A stretch of DNA of 64,000 bases from Phytohabitans suffuscus (lineage in GTDB: Bacteria; Actinomycetota; Actinomycetes; Mycobacteriales; Micromonosporaceae): assembly GCF_011764565.1 (NCBI RefSeq), contig NZ_AP022871.1, positions 7,564,320 to 7,628,319 on the forward strand, given 5' to 3'. Shown here piece by piece: positions 36,000-45,142 of the stretch. Under the pieces are notes generated by a model that saw nothing but the letters and a program-made list of their open reading frames with translations, was not told the origin of the DNA and did no database searches. A program made the position numbers and the translations under genes. How positions within the stretch are numbered: position 1 is the first letter of the stretch; the number at the start of each line of letters is the position of its first letter.

Positions 36000-37330
36000 G
36001 TGACCGAGCAGCTGACGCAGAGCCGCCATCTGGCCACCGCCATCCCGGGGCCGCGATCGGTGGCGCTGATGAACCGGAGAGCGGCGACCGTGGCCCGGGG
36101 CGTGGGGTCGACCATGCCGGTCTTCGCGGCCCGCGCGGGCGGGGGCGTCGTCGAGGACGTGGACGGCAACCGGCTGATCGACCTCGGGTCGGGCATCGCG
36201 GTGACGACCGTGGGCGCGTCGGCGTTCCGCGTGGTCGACGCCGTTCGGGAGCAGGTCGCCGCGTTCACGCACACCTGCTTCATGATCACCCCTACGAGGG
36301 GTACGTGGCCGTCGCCGAGGCACTGGACCGGCTGACACCCGGCGACCACGCGAAGCGCTCGGCGCTGTTCAGCTCCGGTGCGGAGGCGGTCGAGAACGCG
36401 GTGAAGATCGCCAGGGCGTTCACCGGCCGCGATGCCGTGGTCGCCTTCGACCACGCGTACCACGGGCGGACCAACCTGACCATGGCGCTGACCGCGAAGA
36501 GCATGCCGTACAAGAGGGGGTTCGGCCCGTTCGCGCCGGAGGTGTACCGGGCCCCGCTGTCGTACCCGTTCCGCGACGGTCCGGGCCTCGACGGTGCCGG
36601 CGCGGCCCGGCGTGCCATCGACGTCATCGAGAAGCAGGTCGGCGCCGCCGACCTGGCGGCGGTGGTGATCGAGCCGATCCAGGGCGAGGGTGGCTTCATC
36701 GTGCCCGCACCGGGCTTCCTGCCGGCGTTGCGGGACTGGTGCGCCGAGAACGGCGTGGTGTTCGTCGCCGACGAGGTGCAGACCGGCTTCGCCCGGACCG
36801 GCGCCATGTTCGCCTGCGAGCACGAGGGCGTGGTGCCCGACCTGATCGTCACCGCGAAGGGCATCGCCGGTGGGCTGCCCCTGTCGGCGGTCACCGGCCG
36901 GGCCGAGATCATGGACGCCGCGCACCCCGGCGGTCTGGGCGGCACCTACGGCGGCAACCCGCTGGCCTGCGCGGCCGCGCTGGCCGCCATCGAGACGATC
37001 GAGGCCGAAGGGCTGGTCGGCCGGGCCCGTGAGATCGAGCGGCTGGTGCTGAACCGCCTGACCGAGCTGCGGCGGCTCGACCCGCGGATCGGCGACGTCC
37101 GGGGGCGAGGGGCCATGCTCGCCGCCGAACTGGTGAAGCCCGGCGGCGAGCGGCCGGACCCGGCGTCGGCCGCCGCCGTGGCCGCGACCGCTCACGCCCA
37201 GGGAGTCATCGTCCTGACCTGCGGGACGTACGGCAACGTGCTGCGCTTCCTGCCGCCGCTGTCCGCCGGCGACGACCTGCTCCACGACGCGTTCGACGTG
37301 CTGGCCGAGGCCTTCGCCAGCACCCGCTGA
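36000..37330 (+). CDS. gabT: 4-aminobutyrate aminotransferase (one frameshift)
   Basis: Class III PLP aminotransferase, about 443 residues when a base missing near 36293 is restored. Motifs: FAARAGGGVVEDVDGNRLIDLGSGIAV, SSGAEAVENAVKIARAFTGR, FDHAYHGRTNLTMALTAKSMPYK, VVIEPIQGEGGF, FVADEVQTGFARTG with the PLP-pairing Asp, and the PLP Lys in VTAKGIAGGLPLSAV. Converts 4-aminobutyrate to succinate semialdehyde. GTG start at 36000 after GGGAAGGA. Followed 12 bases later by the semialdehyde dehydrogenase, so a two-step GABA or related omega-amino acid route. Confidence 0.92.
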
Positions 37331-37342
37331 CAGGAGGATGCC

Positions 37343-38815
37343 GTGACCACGGATGCCATCGTCGCCGGTCTGGACCCGGACCGCGGCGTGTTCGTAGGAG
37401 GCCGATGGCGGCCCGGCGGCGGTGCGAGCCTGGACGTCGACGACCCGGCGACCGGGTCGACGATCGCGACGGTGTCCGGCGGTGACCCGGCCGACGCGGT
37501 CGCGGCCGTCGCCGCCGCCGAGGCCGCGCTGCCCGCCTGGCGTGCGGTGCCGCCGCGGCGACGGGCCGAGGTGCTGCGCCGTGCCTTCGAGCTGATCCTC
37601 GCCGACGCCGACCGCCTCACGGCGCTGATCGTGGCGGAGAACGGCAAGGCGGCCGCGGACGCCCGGGGCGAGGTGGCGTACGCGGCGGAGTTCTTCCGCT
37701 GGTTCGCCGAGGAGTCGGTGCGGCCGGGCGGCAGCTACGGCGTCTCGCCGGCCGGCGGAACCCGCACGATCGTCACGCACCGGCCGGTCGGCGTCGCCGC
37801 GCTGGTGACACCGTGGAACTTCCCCGCCGCCATGGCGACCCGGAAGATCGCGCCGGCGCTCGCCGCGGGCTGCGCCGTGGTGCTGAAACCGGCTGCGGAG
37901 ACCCCGCTCACCGCGCTGGCGGTCGCCCGGCTGCTCGCCGAGGCCGGTGTGCCCGACGGTGTCGTCAACGTGGTGCCCACCACGGACGCGGCTGGTGTGG
38001 TCGGTGCGTGGCTGGCCGACCGGCGGGTGCGGAAGCTCTCGTTCACCGGCTCGACGAGCGTCGGCCGGCTGCTGCTGCGCCAGGCGGCCGACCGGGTGGT
38101 GAACACGTCCATGGAGCTGGGCGGCAACGCGCCGTTCATCATCGCCGAGGACGCCGACCTGGACGCGGCGGTGTCCGGACTGATGGTCGCGAAGTTCCGC
38201 GGCGGCGGGCAGACCTGCACCGCGGCGAACCGCGTCTACGTCCACGCCGGCGTGGCGGACGCGTTCCTGCGCGAGTTCGGCGCGCGGGTCGCGGCGCTCA
38301 CCGTCGGGCCGGGCGCCACCGGCGCCGACATCGGACCGCTCATCTCCGCGAAGGCGGCCGCGGACGTGACGCGGCTGGTGGAGCGCGCCGTGGCCGGTGG
38401 TGCCACGGTGGCTGGCCGGGCCACCCGCCCCGCCGGGCTGACCGGCCACTTCGTGGCCCCCGCCGTCCTGTCCGGGGTGCCGGCCGACTCGCCGCTGCTG
38501 GGCGAGGAGATCTTCGGACCGGTCGCACCCGTCGCCACGTGGACCACCGACGACGAGGTCGTCGCCATGGCCAACGCCACCGAGTACGGGCTGACCGGCT
38601 ACGTGTACGCCGGCGACCTGCGGCGCGCGCTGCGCATCGGCGAGGCGCTCGAGGTCGGCATGGTCGGCGTCAACCGGGGGCTCGTCTCCGATCCGTCGGC
38701 GCCGTTCGGCGGCGTGAAGCAGAGCGGGCTGGGGCGCGAAGGTGCCCGGATCGGCATGGAGGAGTTCCAGGAGACGCAGTACCTCAGCGTCGACTGGCCC
38801 GATCGCGTCACCTGA
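37343..38815 (+). CDS. gabD: Succinate-semialdehyde dehydrogenase
   Basis: A 490-residue aldehyde dehydrogenase. VGVAALVTPWNFPAAMATRKIAPALAAGCAVVLKPAAETP, LSFTGSTSVGRLL, the general base in MELGGNAPFII, and the nucleophile Cys in FRGGGQTCTAANRVYVH, plus GEEIFGPVAPV. The GGNAPFI and QTCTAANR patterns are typical of GabD. Converts succinate semialdehyde to succinate with NAD(P). GTG start at 37343 after AGGAGG. Intact without frame breaks. Stop overlaps the convergent IclR gene by 8 bases. Confidence 0.94.
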   Translation: MTTDAIVAGLDPDRGVFVGGRWRPGGGASLDVDDPATGSTIATVSGGDPADAVAAVAAAEAALPAWRAVPPRRRAEVLRRAFELILADADRLTALIVAENGKAAADARGEVAYAAEFFRWFAEESVRPGGSYGVSPAGGTRTIVTHRPVGVAALVTPWNFPAAMATRKIAPALAAGCAVVLKPAAETPLTALAVARLLAEAGVPDGVVNVVPTTDAAGVVGAWLADRRVRKLSFTGSTSVGRLLLRQAADRVVNTSMELGGNAPFIIAEDADLDAAVSGLMVAKFRGGGQTCTAANRVYVHAGVADAFLREFGARVAALTVGPGATGADIGPLISAKAAADVTRLVERAVAGGATVAGRATRPAGLTGHFVAPAVLSGVPADSPLLGEEIFGPVAPVATWTTDDEVVAMANATEYGLTGYVYAGDLRRALRIGEALEVGMVGVNRGLVSDPSAPFGGVKQSGLGREGARIGMEEFQETQYLSVDWPDRVT

Positions 38816-39620
38816 GGATCCCGGGGTCAGGAGGGGAGGCGGCCGGCTTTCCGGCGACGATGGCCCGGATGGCGGGCAGGTCGTCGACGAGCTTCTCCGG
38901 CGGGGTGCGGTAGGTGAGCCCGCTGACGCTGACGGCACCGCTGGGGGCGGTGGGGGAGGTCAGGTAGGCCAGGACGGCGACGCAGTTGACCCCTGGCTCG
39001 TTCTCCTGGTCGTCGAGGGCGTAACCGCGCTCGCGGACGCGCACCAGTTCGCGGTGCAGCGCCTCGACGGTGCCGAGCGAGCGGCCGGTCGGCGTCTCCA
39101 GCGGCCGGTCTCCGGCCCAGTCCCGCACGGCCTGCTCGCTGGGCAGGGCGGCGGCCAGCAGCACCTTGCCCACGGCGGTGCAGTGCGCCGGGTTGCGGCC
39201 ACCGACGACCGAGGTCAGGCGGAGGGTGCCGGCTGGCGGATCCACTTTGGACCGGTAGACGACGGACCGGCCGTCGAGCGTGGCGTAGTGCACCGTCTCC
39301 CCGTACCGCGCGCAGAGCGCCTCGAGGATCGGGAGCACCCGGACGTGCTCCGGGCGTGCCTCGTGATGCAGGAACGCCAGCCGCAGGAACTCGTCGCCGA
39401 GGATGTAGCGGCCGTAGCCGTCCCGCGCCGCGAAGCCGGCCCGCCGTAGGGCGGCGAGTGCCCGATGGATCGTCGGCTTCGGGCTGCCCATCGCCCGCGC
39501 GATCTCCTCCAGCCCGATCCCGCCGGGGTGGTGGGCGAGCTCCGCGAGCACCGCCAGCACCCGGTCGGTGCCGACCAACCGGGCGTCCGAGCCGTCGGCA
39601 TCCACGGTCGGCTCTTCCAC
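38808..39620 (-). CDS. IclR family transcriptional regulator
   Basis: A 270-residue IclR protein: HTH DRVLAVLAELAHHPGGIGLEEIARAMGSPKPTIHRALAALRRAGF, then the effector domain GRYILGDEFLRLAFLHH, HYATLDGRSVVYRSKVD, AHCTAVGKVLLAAALP and RGYALDDQENEPGVNCVAVLAY. Such proteins control aromatic, acetate or amino acid catabolism. It lies back to back with the SDR gene (160-base AT-rich gap) and tail to tail with gabD; the SDR is the more likely direct target. Confidence 0.93.
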   Translation of the reverse strand: MEEPTVDADGSDARLVGTDRVLAVLAELAHHPGGIGLEEIARAMGSPKPTIHRALAALRRAGFAARDGYGRYILGDEFLRLAFLHHEARPEHVRVLPILEALCARYGETVHYATLDGRSVVYRSKVDPPAGTLRLTSVVGGRNPAHCTAVGKVLLAAALPSEQAVRDWAGDRPLETPTGRSLGTVEALHRELVRVRERGYALDDQENEPGVNCVAVLAYLTSPTAPSGAVSVSGLTYRTPPEKLVDDLPAIRAIVAGKPAASPPDPGILR

Positions 39621-39785
39621 ATTCCGGATATTAGATCATTGTTCCGATCAAGTAAAAGTGTGAGATCAAATGCCTTTCGTGAACGAGTGCGGAGCCGATA
39701 AAGTTCGGCAATCTTTTCTTTTGGCAGATGGCCGTTCCGATAGTTGAAATTTGGCGCGATAGATCTCGATCTATGGGGGTATCTC

Positions 39786-40469
39786 GTGACTGGTATCCGA
39801 ACCGCTGTCGTCACCGGTGGCATGAGCGGCCTCGGCGCGGCCGCCGCTGCCCGACTGGCCGAAGACGGACTCAAGGTCATCACGCTCGACGTCGCGGCCG
39901 GCGCCGACCTGCACGTCAACGTAGCCGAGTTGGCCGCGGTCAGGGACGCCGCCGAGCGGATCGGGCCGGTCGACGTGCTCGTCAACTCCGCCGGGGTCGT
40001 CGGGCCGAACGTGCCGCTGTGGCAGGTCCCGCTCGACGGCTGGGAGAACACCTTCGCGGTCAACGTGCGCGGCACCTTCAACACCTGCAAGGCGTTCGTG
40101 CCCGGCATGCGCGAGCGCGGCTGGGGGCGCATCGTCAACATCGCCAGCGTGGCCGGCAAGGACGGCAACCCCAACATGTCGCCGTACTCGGCTTCCAAGG
40201 CCGCCGTCATCGCCCTGTCCAAGTCGCTCGGCAAGGAGCTGGCGACAAGCGGCGTCCTCGTGAACGTGGTCGCCCCCGCGGTCATCTCCACACCGCTGAA
40301 CGCGAAGACCGATCCCGCCACCCTCGCCCACATCACCAGCCTCATCCCGATGAACCGCCTGGGCCGCCCCGAGGAGGTGGCCGAGCTGATCGCCTGGCTC
40401 GCCTCAGACCGGGTGAGCTTCTCCACCGGCGCGGTGTACGACATCAGCGGCGGCCGCGCCACCTACTGA
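39786..40469 (+). CDS. Short-chain dehydrogenase/reductase
   Basis: About 227 residues from GTG 39786 (GGGGG in front). Classical SDR: TAVVTGGMSGLGAAAAARLAEDG (NAD(P) loop), VNSAGVVGPN, catalytic Ser in NIASVAGKDG, Tyr and Lys in SPYSASKAAVIALSKSLGKELA, and the C-terminal DRVSFSTGAVYDISGGRATY. Likely a 3-oxoacyl or hydroxy-acid type reductase; substrate not evident. Divergent from IclR. The last codons lie against the convergent nitroreductase gene. Confidence 0.93.
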   Translation: MTGIRTAVVTGGMSGLGAAAAARLAEDGLKVITLDVAAGADLHVNVAELAAVRDAAERIGPVDVLVNSAGVVGPNVPLWQVPLDGWENTFAVNVRGTFNTCKAFVPGMRERGWGRIVNIASVAGKDGNPNMSPYSASKAAVIALSKSLGKELATSGVLVNVVAPAVISTPLNAKTDPATLAHITSLIPMNRLGRPEEVAELIAWLASDRVSFSTGAVYDISGGRATY

Positions 40470-41491
40470 CAGCGGCGTCCGAGGGCTGACCCGCCCTCCT
40501 GCGACGCATGCTCCGCCGCCCGAAGCTCCGTTCGCGCCGCCGTCGAGAACGTCGAAAAGGGAGCGGCGCGGCGTGGCGCGGGACGGGGTGCCGTACCCGA
40601 TCCGGAGCACCATCTGGCGTATCCCTGACTGCTGACCAGCCGTCGCAGGCTGGCCACCTCCAGCGCCTGGTTCACCGGTGAGGCGGCCAGGTGCCGGGCC
40701 GTCGCGGTGAGCAGTACGCGCTGCAACGCCTGCCCGGCCCGCATCCAGTCGTACGGGGTGTCGCCGCGGGTGGTCAGCCGGACGAGCGTGGGGCGCCGCT
40801 CGAACGTGGCCGACTCGGTCGAGGGCCCGAAGTGGCGCAGCGGCAGCCGCCCGCTGGGGTCCCGCGGCGGGTACGCGTACGCCGGTACGCCGTCGCGCCG
40901 GCCCGGCCGACCGCCCGTCCACGCCGCCAGTTCGAAGCGGTAGGCGTCGCTCTGGCCGAAGACCCCGTCCGCGGTCCGGGTCAGCGAGAGGATCGCGTCG
41001 CGGACGATCGGGTCGGCGACCGTGAGGCGGGCGCCCTCCGCGGCCGCCGCGCCGACGAGCTCGTCCAGCACGGGCCAGGGTACGGCGGTGGGGCGGAACG
41101 GGTGGCGGTTGGTGTGGCGCCGGGTGATCGCCGCCGCCAGCGCCGCCGCCGTGGGGCTGGGCGCGGTCGTGGGGCCGGCCTGGATCCGGGCGGCGAGATC
41201 GCGCCGGCCGGGCTCGGGCAGCAGGCGCAGGACCGGGATGCGCCCGTGGGCCAGCAGCGCGAGCCGCAGGTTGAAGACCGCGGCGCCCACGCTGAGGAAC
41301 ATCTGCCGTCCGGTCGGGTCCAGGAGCGCCAGCTGCCGCTCCGGGTCCGTCCACACCTCGACCTCCCGCCCGCGTACCCGGAAGAACCAGGGCTGGGTGT
41401 TGTGGATGGACGGTGCCGCCATGGCGGCGTACAGGCACTCGGCGACGGCGTCGCCCGACAGCCGAGGGATGCGTCTGGTCCGGGCGGTCAT
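40463..41491 (-). CDS. Acg-type nitroreductase-like protein (C-terminal frameshift)
   Basis: Member of the Acg (Rv2032-like) flavin-binding family: AVAECLYAAMAAPSIHNTQPWFFRVRGREVEVWTDPERQLALLDPTGRQMFLSVGAAVFNLRLALLAHG and DGVFGQSDAYRFELAAWTGG. The conserved ending QMVLRIGYGTPSRATPRRSLFDVL is found in the neighbouring frame, so one base is missing near 40625 and the real C-terminus differs from this stop; corrected, it could reach 40404. In mycobacteria Acg proteins bind FMN under dormancy and may sequester it. ATG at 41491. A second homologue lies directly upstream. Confidence 0.85.
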   Translation of the reverse strand: MTARTRRIPRLSGDAVAECLYAAMAAPSIHNTQPWFFRVRGREVEVWTDPERQLALLDPTGRQMFLSVGAAVFNLRLALLAHGRIPVLRLLPEPGRRDLAARIQAGPTTAPSPTAAALAAAITRRHTNRHPFRPTAVPWPVLDELVGAAAAEGARLTVADPIVRDAILSLTRTADGVFGQSDAYRFELAAWTGGRPGRRDGVPAYAYPPRDPSGRLPLRHFGPSTESATFERRPTLVRLTTRGDTPYDWMRAGQALQRVLLTATARHLAASPVNQALEVASLRRLVSSQGYARWCSGSGTAPRPAPRRAAPFSTFSTAARTELRAAEHASQEGGSALGRRCQ

Positions 41492-41507
41492 GGTCCCGCT
41501 CCATTCG

Positions 41508-42482
41508 CTACGCGAGCTCGATGACGTCGTCCGGGGCACGCCGCGGGACCGGCGGAAGCTCGGCGGACTCGGCCGGGACGCCGAGCCGGATGACCAGGTA
41601 CGGCTCGCCGACGCCGGCGAGCAGGTCGCGCATGAGCCGGCGCGGCCAGGCGAGCTCGATCGTGTCCGAGATCGGCGCGGCGGCCAGGCCCTCCAGCACC
41701 GCGGTCAGCAGCAGCGCGGACAGCGCCTCGCCGGCACTCAGCCAGGACGAGGGTGTGTCGTCGCGCCCGAACAGGATCGCGTACGCGGCCCCGCGGTCGT
41801 TGCCGCTGCCCGGCTCCAGACCGGGCTCGCCGTCCAGGGCGTGGTCGCGCAACATCACGCGGCGCGGGACCTGGCGGACCGCCACACCGTTGGGGACCCC
41901 GTCGCCTGTCCACGATGGACGGTTGGTCCAGTGGTGTACCTCGTAGCGGTACGCCGGATCGGCCGTCTCGATCGCGGCGGCGTCCGCCGTCGCGACCGCG
42001 AGCATCGGCATCTGGTCGGGGCGGACCACGTGCAGGAAGGCGCCTTCGGCCTCGACGGCGGCGCGGAGCCGGGACAGCGCCTCGGGCGGCACCGGCCGCT
42101 CGCCAAAGGCGCGCCGGTCCGTACGCCGGTCCGGGATCGCCCCGTCGAGGGCCACATCGCGGTCCGCCGGCGCCCGGGATCCGGTGACGCGCAGGGTCGC
42201 GAAGAGGTCGGGGTCGGCCGGGTCGGGGAACCGGGCCACCTCCACCTCGTGCCCGGCCGCGGCCAGGGCCACCCGGGCGTGGTGCAGGGCGGTCCCGCAG
42301 CCGAGGGTGAGCAGCCGGCCGTCCGGGTCGGTCACCTTCAGCTGCCGGGTGCGGTCGGCGTACAGGTCGAGCACACCGCCGCCGACCCGCCAGCGCCACG
42401 GCTGGGAGTTGAACGCCGACGGCGCCCGCAGCGCCCGCTGGGCCGCCTCGGCGAGCGGCTCGATGATGTGGTGGGTCGTCAT
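41508..42482 (-). CDS. Acg-type nitroreductase-like protein
   Basis: About 324 residues, related to the previous protein: PLAEAAQRALRAPSAFNSQPWRWRVGGGVLDLYADRTRQLKVTDPDGRLLTLGCGTALHHARVALAAAG, DRRTDRRAFGERPVPP, YRYEVHHWTN, SWLSAGEALSALLLTAVLEGLAA and the end GEPYLVIRLGVPAESAELPPVPRR. ATG 42482 has AAGGAGG in front; the upstream frame extension to 42575 is unsupported. A DevR-like palindrome lies 58 bases before the start. First gene of a two-gene nitroreductase unit, presumably induced by low oxygen or nitric oxide. Confidence 0.9.
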   Translation of the reverse strand: MTTHHIIEPLAEAAQRALRAPSAFNSQPWRWRVGGGVLDLYADRTRQLKVTDPDGRLLTLGCGTALHHARVALAAAGHEVEVARFPDPADPDLFATLRVTGSRAPADRDVALDGAIPDRRTDRRAFGERPVPPEALSRLRAAVEAEGAFLHVVRPDQMPMLAVATADAAAIETADPAYRYEVHHWTNRPSWTGDGVPNGVAVRQVPRRVMLRDHALDGEPGLEPGSGNDRGAAYAILFGRDDTPSSWLSAGEALSALLLTAVLEGLAAAPISDTIELAWPRRLMRDLLAGVGEPYLVIRLGVPAESAELPPVPRRAPDDVIELA

Positions 42483-42539
42483 CGGTACCGCCTCCTTCCC
42501 ATCTACCCAACGGTGCCTCCGGTACGGCCGACCGTTGAA

Positions 42540-42553
42540 GGGTCCTAGGTCCC
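42540..42553. promoter_or_regulatory. DevR/DosR-like box before the nitroreductase genes
   Basis: GGGTCCTAGGTCCC, on the transcribed strand GGGACCTAGGACCC, is a near-perfect 14-base palindrome with the 5-4-5 form of DevR boxes, 58 bases before the start at 42482. Found by eye; no weight matrix was run. Confidence 0.55.
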
Positions 42554-42602
42554 GAGAAGTCACGAATGCGTGCACCCGCGGCCGCAGGCCGCGGTCCGGC
42601 GT

Positions 42603-42917
42603 TCAGCGCCACCGGCCCGCGCGGCTCAACCGCGCGTTGAGCCGCTGCCCCGCCACGTCGACCGCTTCGGTGAGCGTCGCGGCGGTCGCCGACACGTGGA
42701 TGTCCACACCGGACACGTCGGCGTGCACCGCGACGGCGTACGGCTCGCTCACGCCGCGGGCGGAGGCGTGGCTCAGGTTCAGCTTCACGAACAGGACCGG
42801 TCGCGGTGCGTGCTCCAGCGCGGCGGTCACCTTCTGGCTGGCGTACTCCACCAGCACCGGACGGATCGAGCCGTGAACGTACACCTGTGGCTGCGGTGGC
42901 GCGGACACTCGGACCAT
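42603..42917 (-). CDS. HPF/RaiA-like ribosome hibernation factor (short form)
   Basis: A 104-residue protein of the ribosome-associated inhibitor family: VYVHGSIRPVLVEYASQKVTAALEHAPRPVLFVKLNLS, then YAVAVHADVSGVDIHVSATAATLTEAVDVAGQRLNARLSR. The characteristic HG-x-I-x-P-x-L-x-EYA opening and the final LTEAVDxxxxRL helix are visible. The long-HPF C-terminal dimerisation domain is absent. Binds the small ribosomal subunit during dormancy; related genes sit in the mycobacterial DosR regulon. ATG at 42917. Confidence 0.85.
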   Translation of the reverse strand: MVRVSAPPQPQVYVHGSIRPVLVEYASQKVTAALEHAPRPVLFVKLNLSHASARGVSEPYAVAVHADVSGVDIHVSATAATLTEAVDVAGQRLNARLSRAGRWR

Positions 42918-42985
42918 CGTGGATCTCCTCCCAAACCGAAGATCGTCTGTGCCACCAACATGGCCCGGAGCCGGCGCGCCGGCCA

Positions 42986-43013
42986 GGGCCGGCCGTCCCG
43001 CCCGGACCGGTCC
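42986..43013. promoter_or_regulatory. Two DevR-like boxes before the hibernation factor
   Basis: GGGCCGGCCGTCCC (42986-42999) and GGACCGGTCC (43004-43013) share the symmetric GGGxC-N4-GxCCC layout of the other two sites. They lie 70-95 bases before the hibernation-factor start. The gap 42918-43137 holds no supported gene. Confidence 0.5.
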
Positions 43014-43137
43014 TTGGTACCGCCGGACCGCCGGGTCGGCGGTCCTGACCGCCTACCGCTCCGGTCGCGGGACGACGATGCCGTCGTCGTCGCTGTGGAC
43101 CTCGGCGCCGGGTTTCGCCGTCACGGCCGCCTGGCGG

Positions 43138-43509
43138 TCAGAACGCGTGCGGCCCGAACCGGCCCCAGGCGACGAAGGCTGCGGCGGCCAGCAGCACGAG
43201 GTTGGCCACGATGAGCTGGGGCTCCTTGCGGCGGACGTGGACCGCGATGGCGAGCGCCATGGTGACGGCCAGGCCGGTGGCGGCCACGGGCACCAGGACC
43301 GGCGCGATGTCGGTGAGGGCCGGGAGGATGAGGCCGATGGCGCCGAGGGCTTCCAGGGTCCCGATCAGCTTCACCGTGCCGGGGCCGAAGTCCTCCACCC
43401 AGCCCATGTTCGCGGCGAGCTTCTCCTTCGGCGTAGTGGCCTTGACCAGTCCGGCGAGCAGGAATATGGCCGCGAGCAGGCCGGCGACGATCCACAGTGC
43501 GACGTTCAT
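43138..43509 (-). CDS. DoxX family membrane protein
   Basis: A 123-residue four-helix membrane protein: LWIVAGLLAAIFLLAGLVKATTPKEKLA, TVKLIGTLEALGAIGLILPAL, LVPVAATGLAVTMALAIAVHV and LIVANLVLLAAAAFVAWGRFG. The AGLxK and E-ALGAIGLILP blocks are typical of the DoxX/DoxD group; in mycobacteria DoxX works with SOD and a thiol protein, but most homologues are unassigned. ATG at 43509 after GGAGACCC. Divergent from a TetR gene, which is probably its regulator. Confidence 0.9.
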   Translation of the reverse strand: MNVALWIVAGLLAAIFLLAGLVKATTPKEKLAANMGWVEDFGPGTVKLIGTLEALGAIGLILPALTDIAPVLVPVAATGLAVTMALAIAVHVRRKEPQLIVANLVLLAAAAFVAWGRFGPHAF

Positions 43510-43600
43510 GGGTCTCCTCGACGATCGGAAGCAACCGGCGCACGTGCGCCGGTTCGCATGCTAGCCTAAGTGGCGCATGTCTTCCATTTAGGGTGACCGG

Positions 43601-44260
43601 ATGATGACCAGTGGTGCCTCGTTGCGCGCGGACGCCGCGCGCAACAGGGAGCTGATCCTGAACGCCGCGCGTGAGCTCTTCGCCGAGGAGGGCCTGGACG
43701 TGTCGATGCGGCAGATCGCGAGACGGGCCGGGGTGGGTGAGCCGACGCTGCGGCGCCGGTTCGCCTCGAAGGAGGAGCTGGTCGGTGAGGCGTTCGCCGA
43801 CAAGGTCGCGGTGTACGCCGACCTGGCCGATGCCGCGCTGGAGCACCCTGATCCTGCCGCCGGCCTGCGCGGCTTCCTCGAAGAGGTCACGCGGATGCAG
43901 CTGGTCGACCGCGGGTTCGCCGATGTGCTGACGATGACGTTTCCGCGCACGATGCGGTGTGAGCAGCACCGGCGCCGCTCCTACGCGTCCATCCAGGCAT
44001 TGATCGCCCGGTCCCAGGCCGCGGGCGTGCTGCGCGAGGACTTCGTGGCCGAGGACATCGTGCTGCTGCTGCTCGCCCACGCGGGCGTCGCCGGTGGCGC
44101 GGGCGACGTGGCCGGACAGTTCTCGGCGCGACTGCGGGCCTACCTCTTCTCCGCGTTCGGCCTGCCGGCACCCGCCACGCTGCCCCCCGCGCCGTCGCAG
44201 GCCCGGGTCTACCGGGCGCTGATGCGGCTGCACTGCGACCACCGGGGCCACGACGAGTAG
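43601..44260 (+). CDS. TetR family transcriptional regulator
   Basis: About 219 residues. HTH: ELILNAARELFAEEGLDVSMRQIARRAGVGEPTLRRRFASKEELVGEAFADKVAVYADLA. C-terminal domain is helical, with AQALIARSQAAGVLREDFVAEDIVLLLLAH, the usual SACE_7040-type pattern. ATG at 43601. It is divergent from DoxX (about 90 bases between starts) and convergent with the citrate lyase-like gene, so DoxX is the most likely target. Confidence 0.92.
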   Translation: MMTSGASLRADAARNRELILNAARELFAEEGLDVSMRQIARRAGVGEPTLRRRFASKEELVGEAFADKVAVYADLADAALEHPDPAAGLRGFLEEVTRMQLVDRGFADVLTMTFPRTMRCEQHRRRSYASIQALIARSQAAGVLREDFVAEDIVLLLLAHAGVAGGAGDVAGQFSARLRAYLFSAFGLPAPATLPPAPSQARVYRALMRLHCDHRGHDE

Positions 44261-44299
44261 ACAGTGGGACACGGGGCTCGACCGGACCCGCCGGCGTGC

Positions 44300-45142
44300 C
44301 TACCGCCGGTGGTTCCCTTCGGGCAGGCGGTCGGCGCGGTCGAGGATCCGGCGGGCACGTGCCAGGACCGGCTCGTCGACCATCTCGCCGTTGATGTGGA
44401 ACACGCCGCGGTCGGGCTGAGCCGCGAGCCCGGCGAGGACGGTGTGCGCCCACTCGATGTCCGTACGGCTCGGTCTGAACGCGGCGTTGACCACGTCGAC
44501 CTGCGCCGGGTGGATGCAGAGCTTGCCGCCGAAGCCCAGACTCCGGGCGCGGGTGGCGGCGGCACGGACGGCGGCGGTGTCCGTGGCCCGCACGGTGACG
44601 CCGTCGATCGGTGCCGGCAGGCCCGCCGCGCGGGAGGCGACGACGAGGGCGCCGCGCGCGTACAGCAGGGCCTGGTCCGTTTCGTCGGCGTCGATGTCGA
44701 GGGCGTAGTCGATGGACCCGAACGCCAGGACCGTGACCGCGGGGCAGGCGGCGATGGTGGCGGCGTTGTGCACGCCGAGCGCGGTCTCCACGAGCGGGAC
44801 GATCCCGACGTGGCGGGGCAGGCCCTCGGCGACGCGGGTCAGGGTGGCCGGGCCCTGGCTCTTGGGCACCATGACGCCGCGCAGCCCTGGGCAGGAGGCG
44901 AGAGCGGCCAAGTCGGCCTCGTGCCAGAGGCTGCCGATCGGGTTGACGCGCACCCAACCGGTGCAGCCGCCGGTGAGCCAGGTCGTGGCATGCTCGCGGG
45001 CCGCCCGCTTGCGCTCCGGGCCGACGCTGTCCTCCAGGTCGATGACGACCTCGTGCGCCCCGCTGCACGCGGCCTTGTCGAACCGGTCCGGGCGGTCGCC
45101 GGGCACGAAGAGCCAGGAGGCGGAGTGGTGGGGCGTGGTCAT
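44300..45142 (-). CDS. HpcH/HpaI aldolase/citrate lyase beta-like protein (CoA ester lyase)
   Basis: About 280 residues of the CitE/MCL family, which split or hydrolyse beta-hydroxyacyl-CoA esters. ASWLFVPGDRPDRFDKA, VVIDLEDSVGPERKRAAR with the Mg2+-binding Glu/Asp, VRVNPIGSLWHEADLAAL, GVMVPKSQGPATL, GIVPLVETALGV, LAFGSIDYALDI and GFGGKLCIHPAQVDVVNAAF. ATG at 45142 overlaps the acyl-CoA dehydrogenase stop as ATGA, so the two form an operon in fatty or branched acyl-CoA breakdown. Confidence 0.92.
   Translation of the reverse strand: MTTPHHSASWLFVPGDRPDRFDKAACSGAHEVVIDLEDSVGPERKRAAREHATTWLTGGCTGWVRVNPIGSLWHEADLAALASCPGLRGVMVPKSQGPATLTRVAEGLPRHVGIVPLVETALGVHNAATIAACPAVTVLAFGSIDYALDIDADETDQALLYARGALVVASRAAGLPAPIDGVTVRATDTAAVRAAATRARSLGFGGKLCIHPAQVDVVNAAFRPSRTDIEWAHTVLAGLAAQPDRGVFHINGEMVDEPVLARARRILDRADRLPEGNHRR

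Noticed and set aside
35924..38938. 1,004-codon open frame on the minus strand
   Set aside because: Antisense of gabT and gabD, which are clearly coding on the plus strand.
43053..43128. Short minus-strand piece ending HSDDDGIVVPRPER, like the end of an RraA-type protein
   Set aside because: Only about 24 residues, no start and no wider similarity; too short to annotate as a gene fragment.
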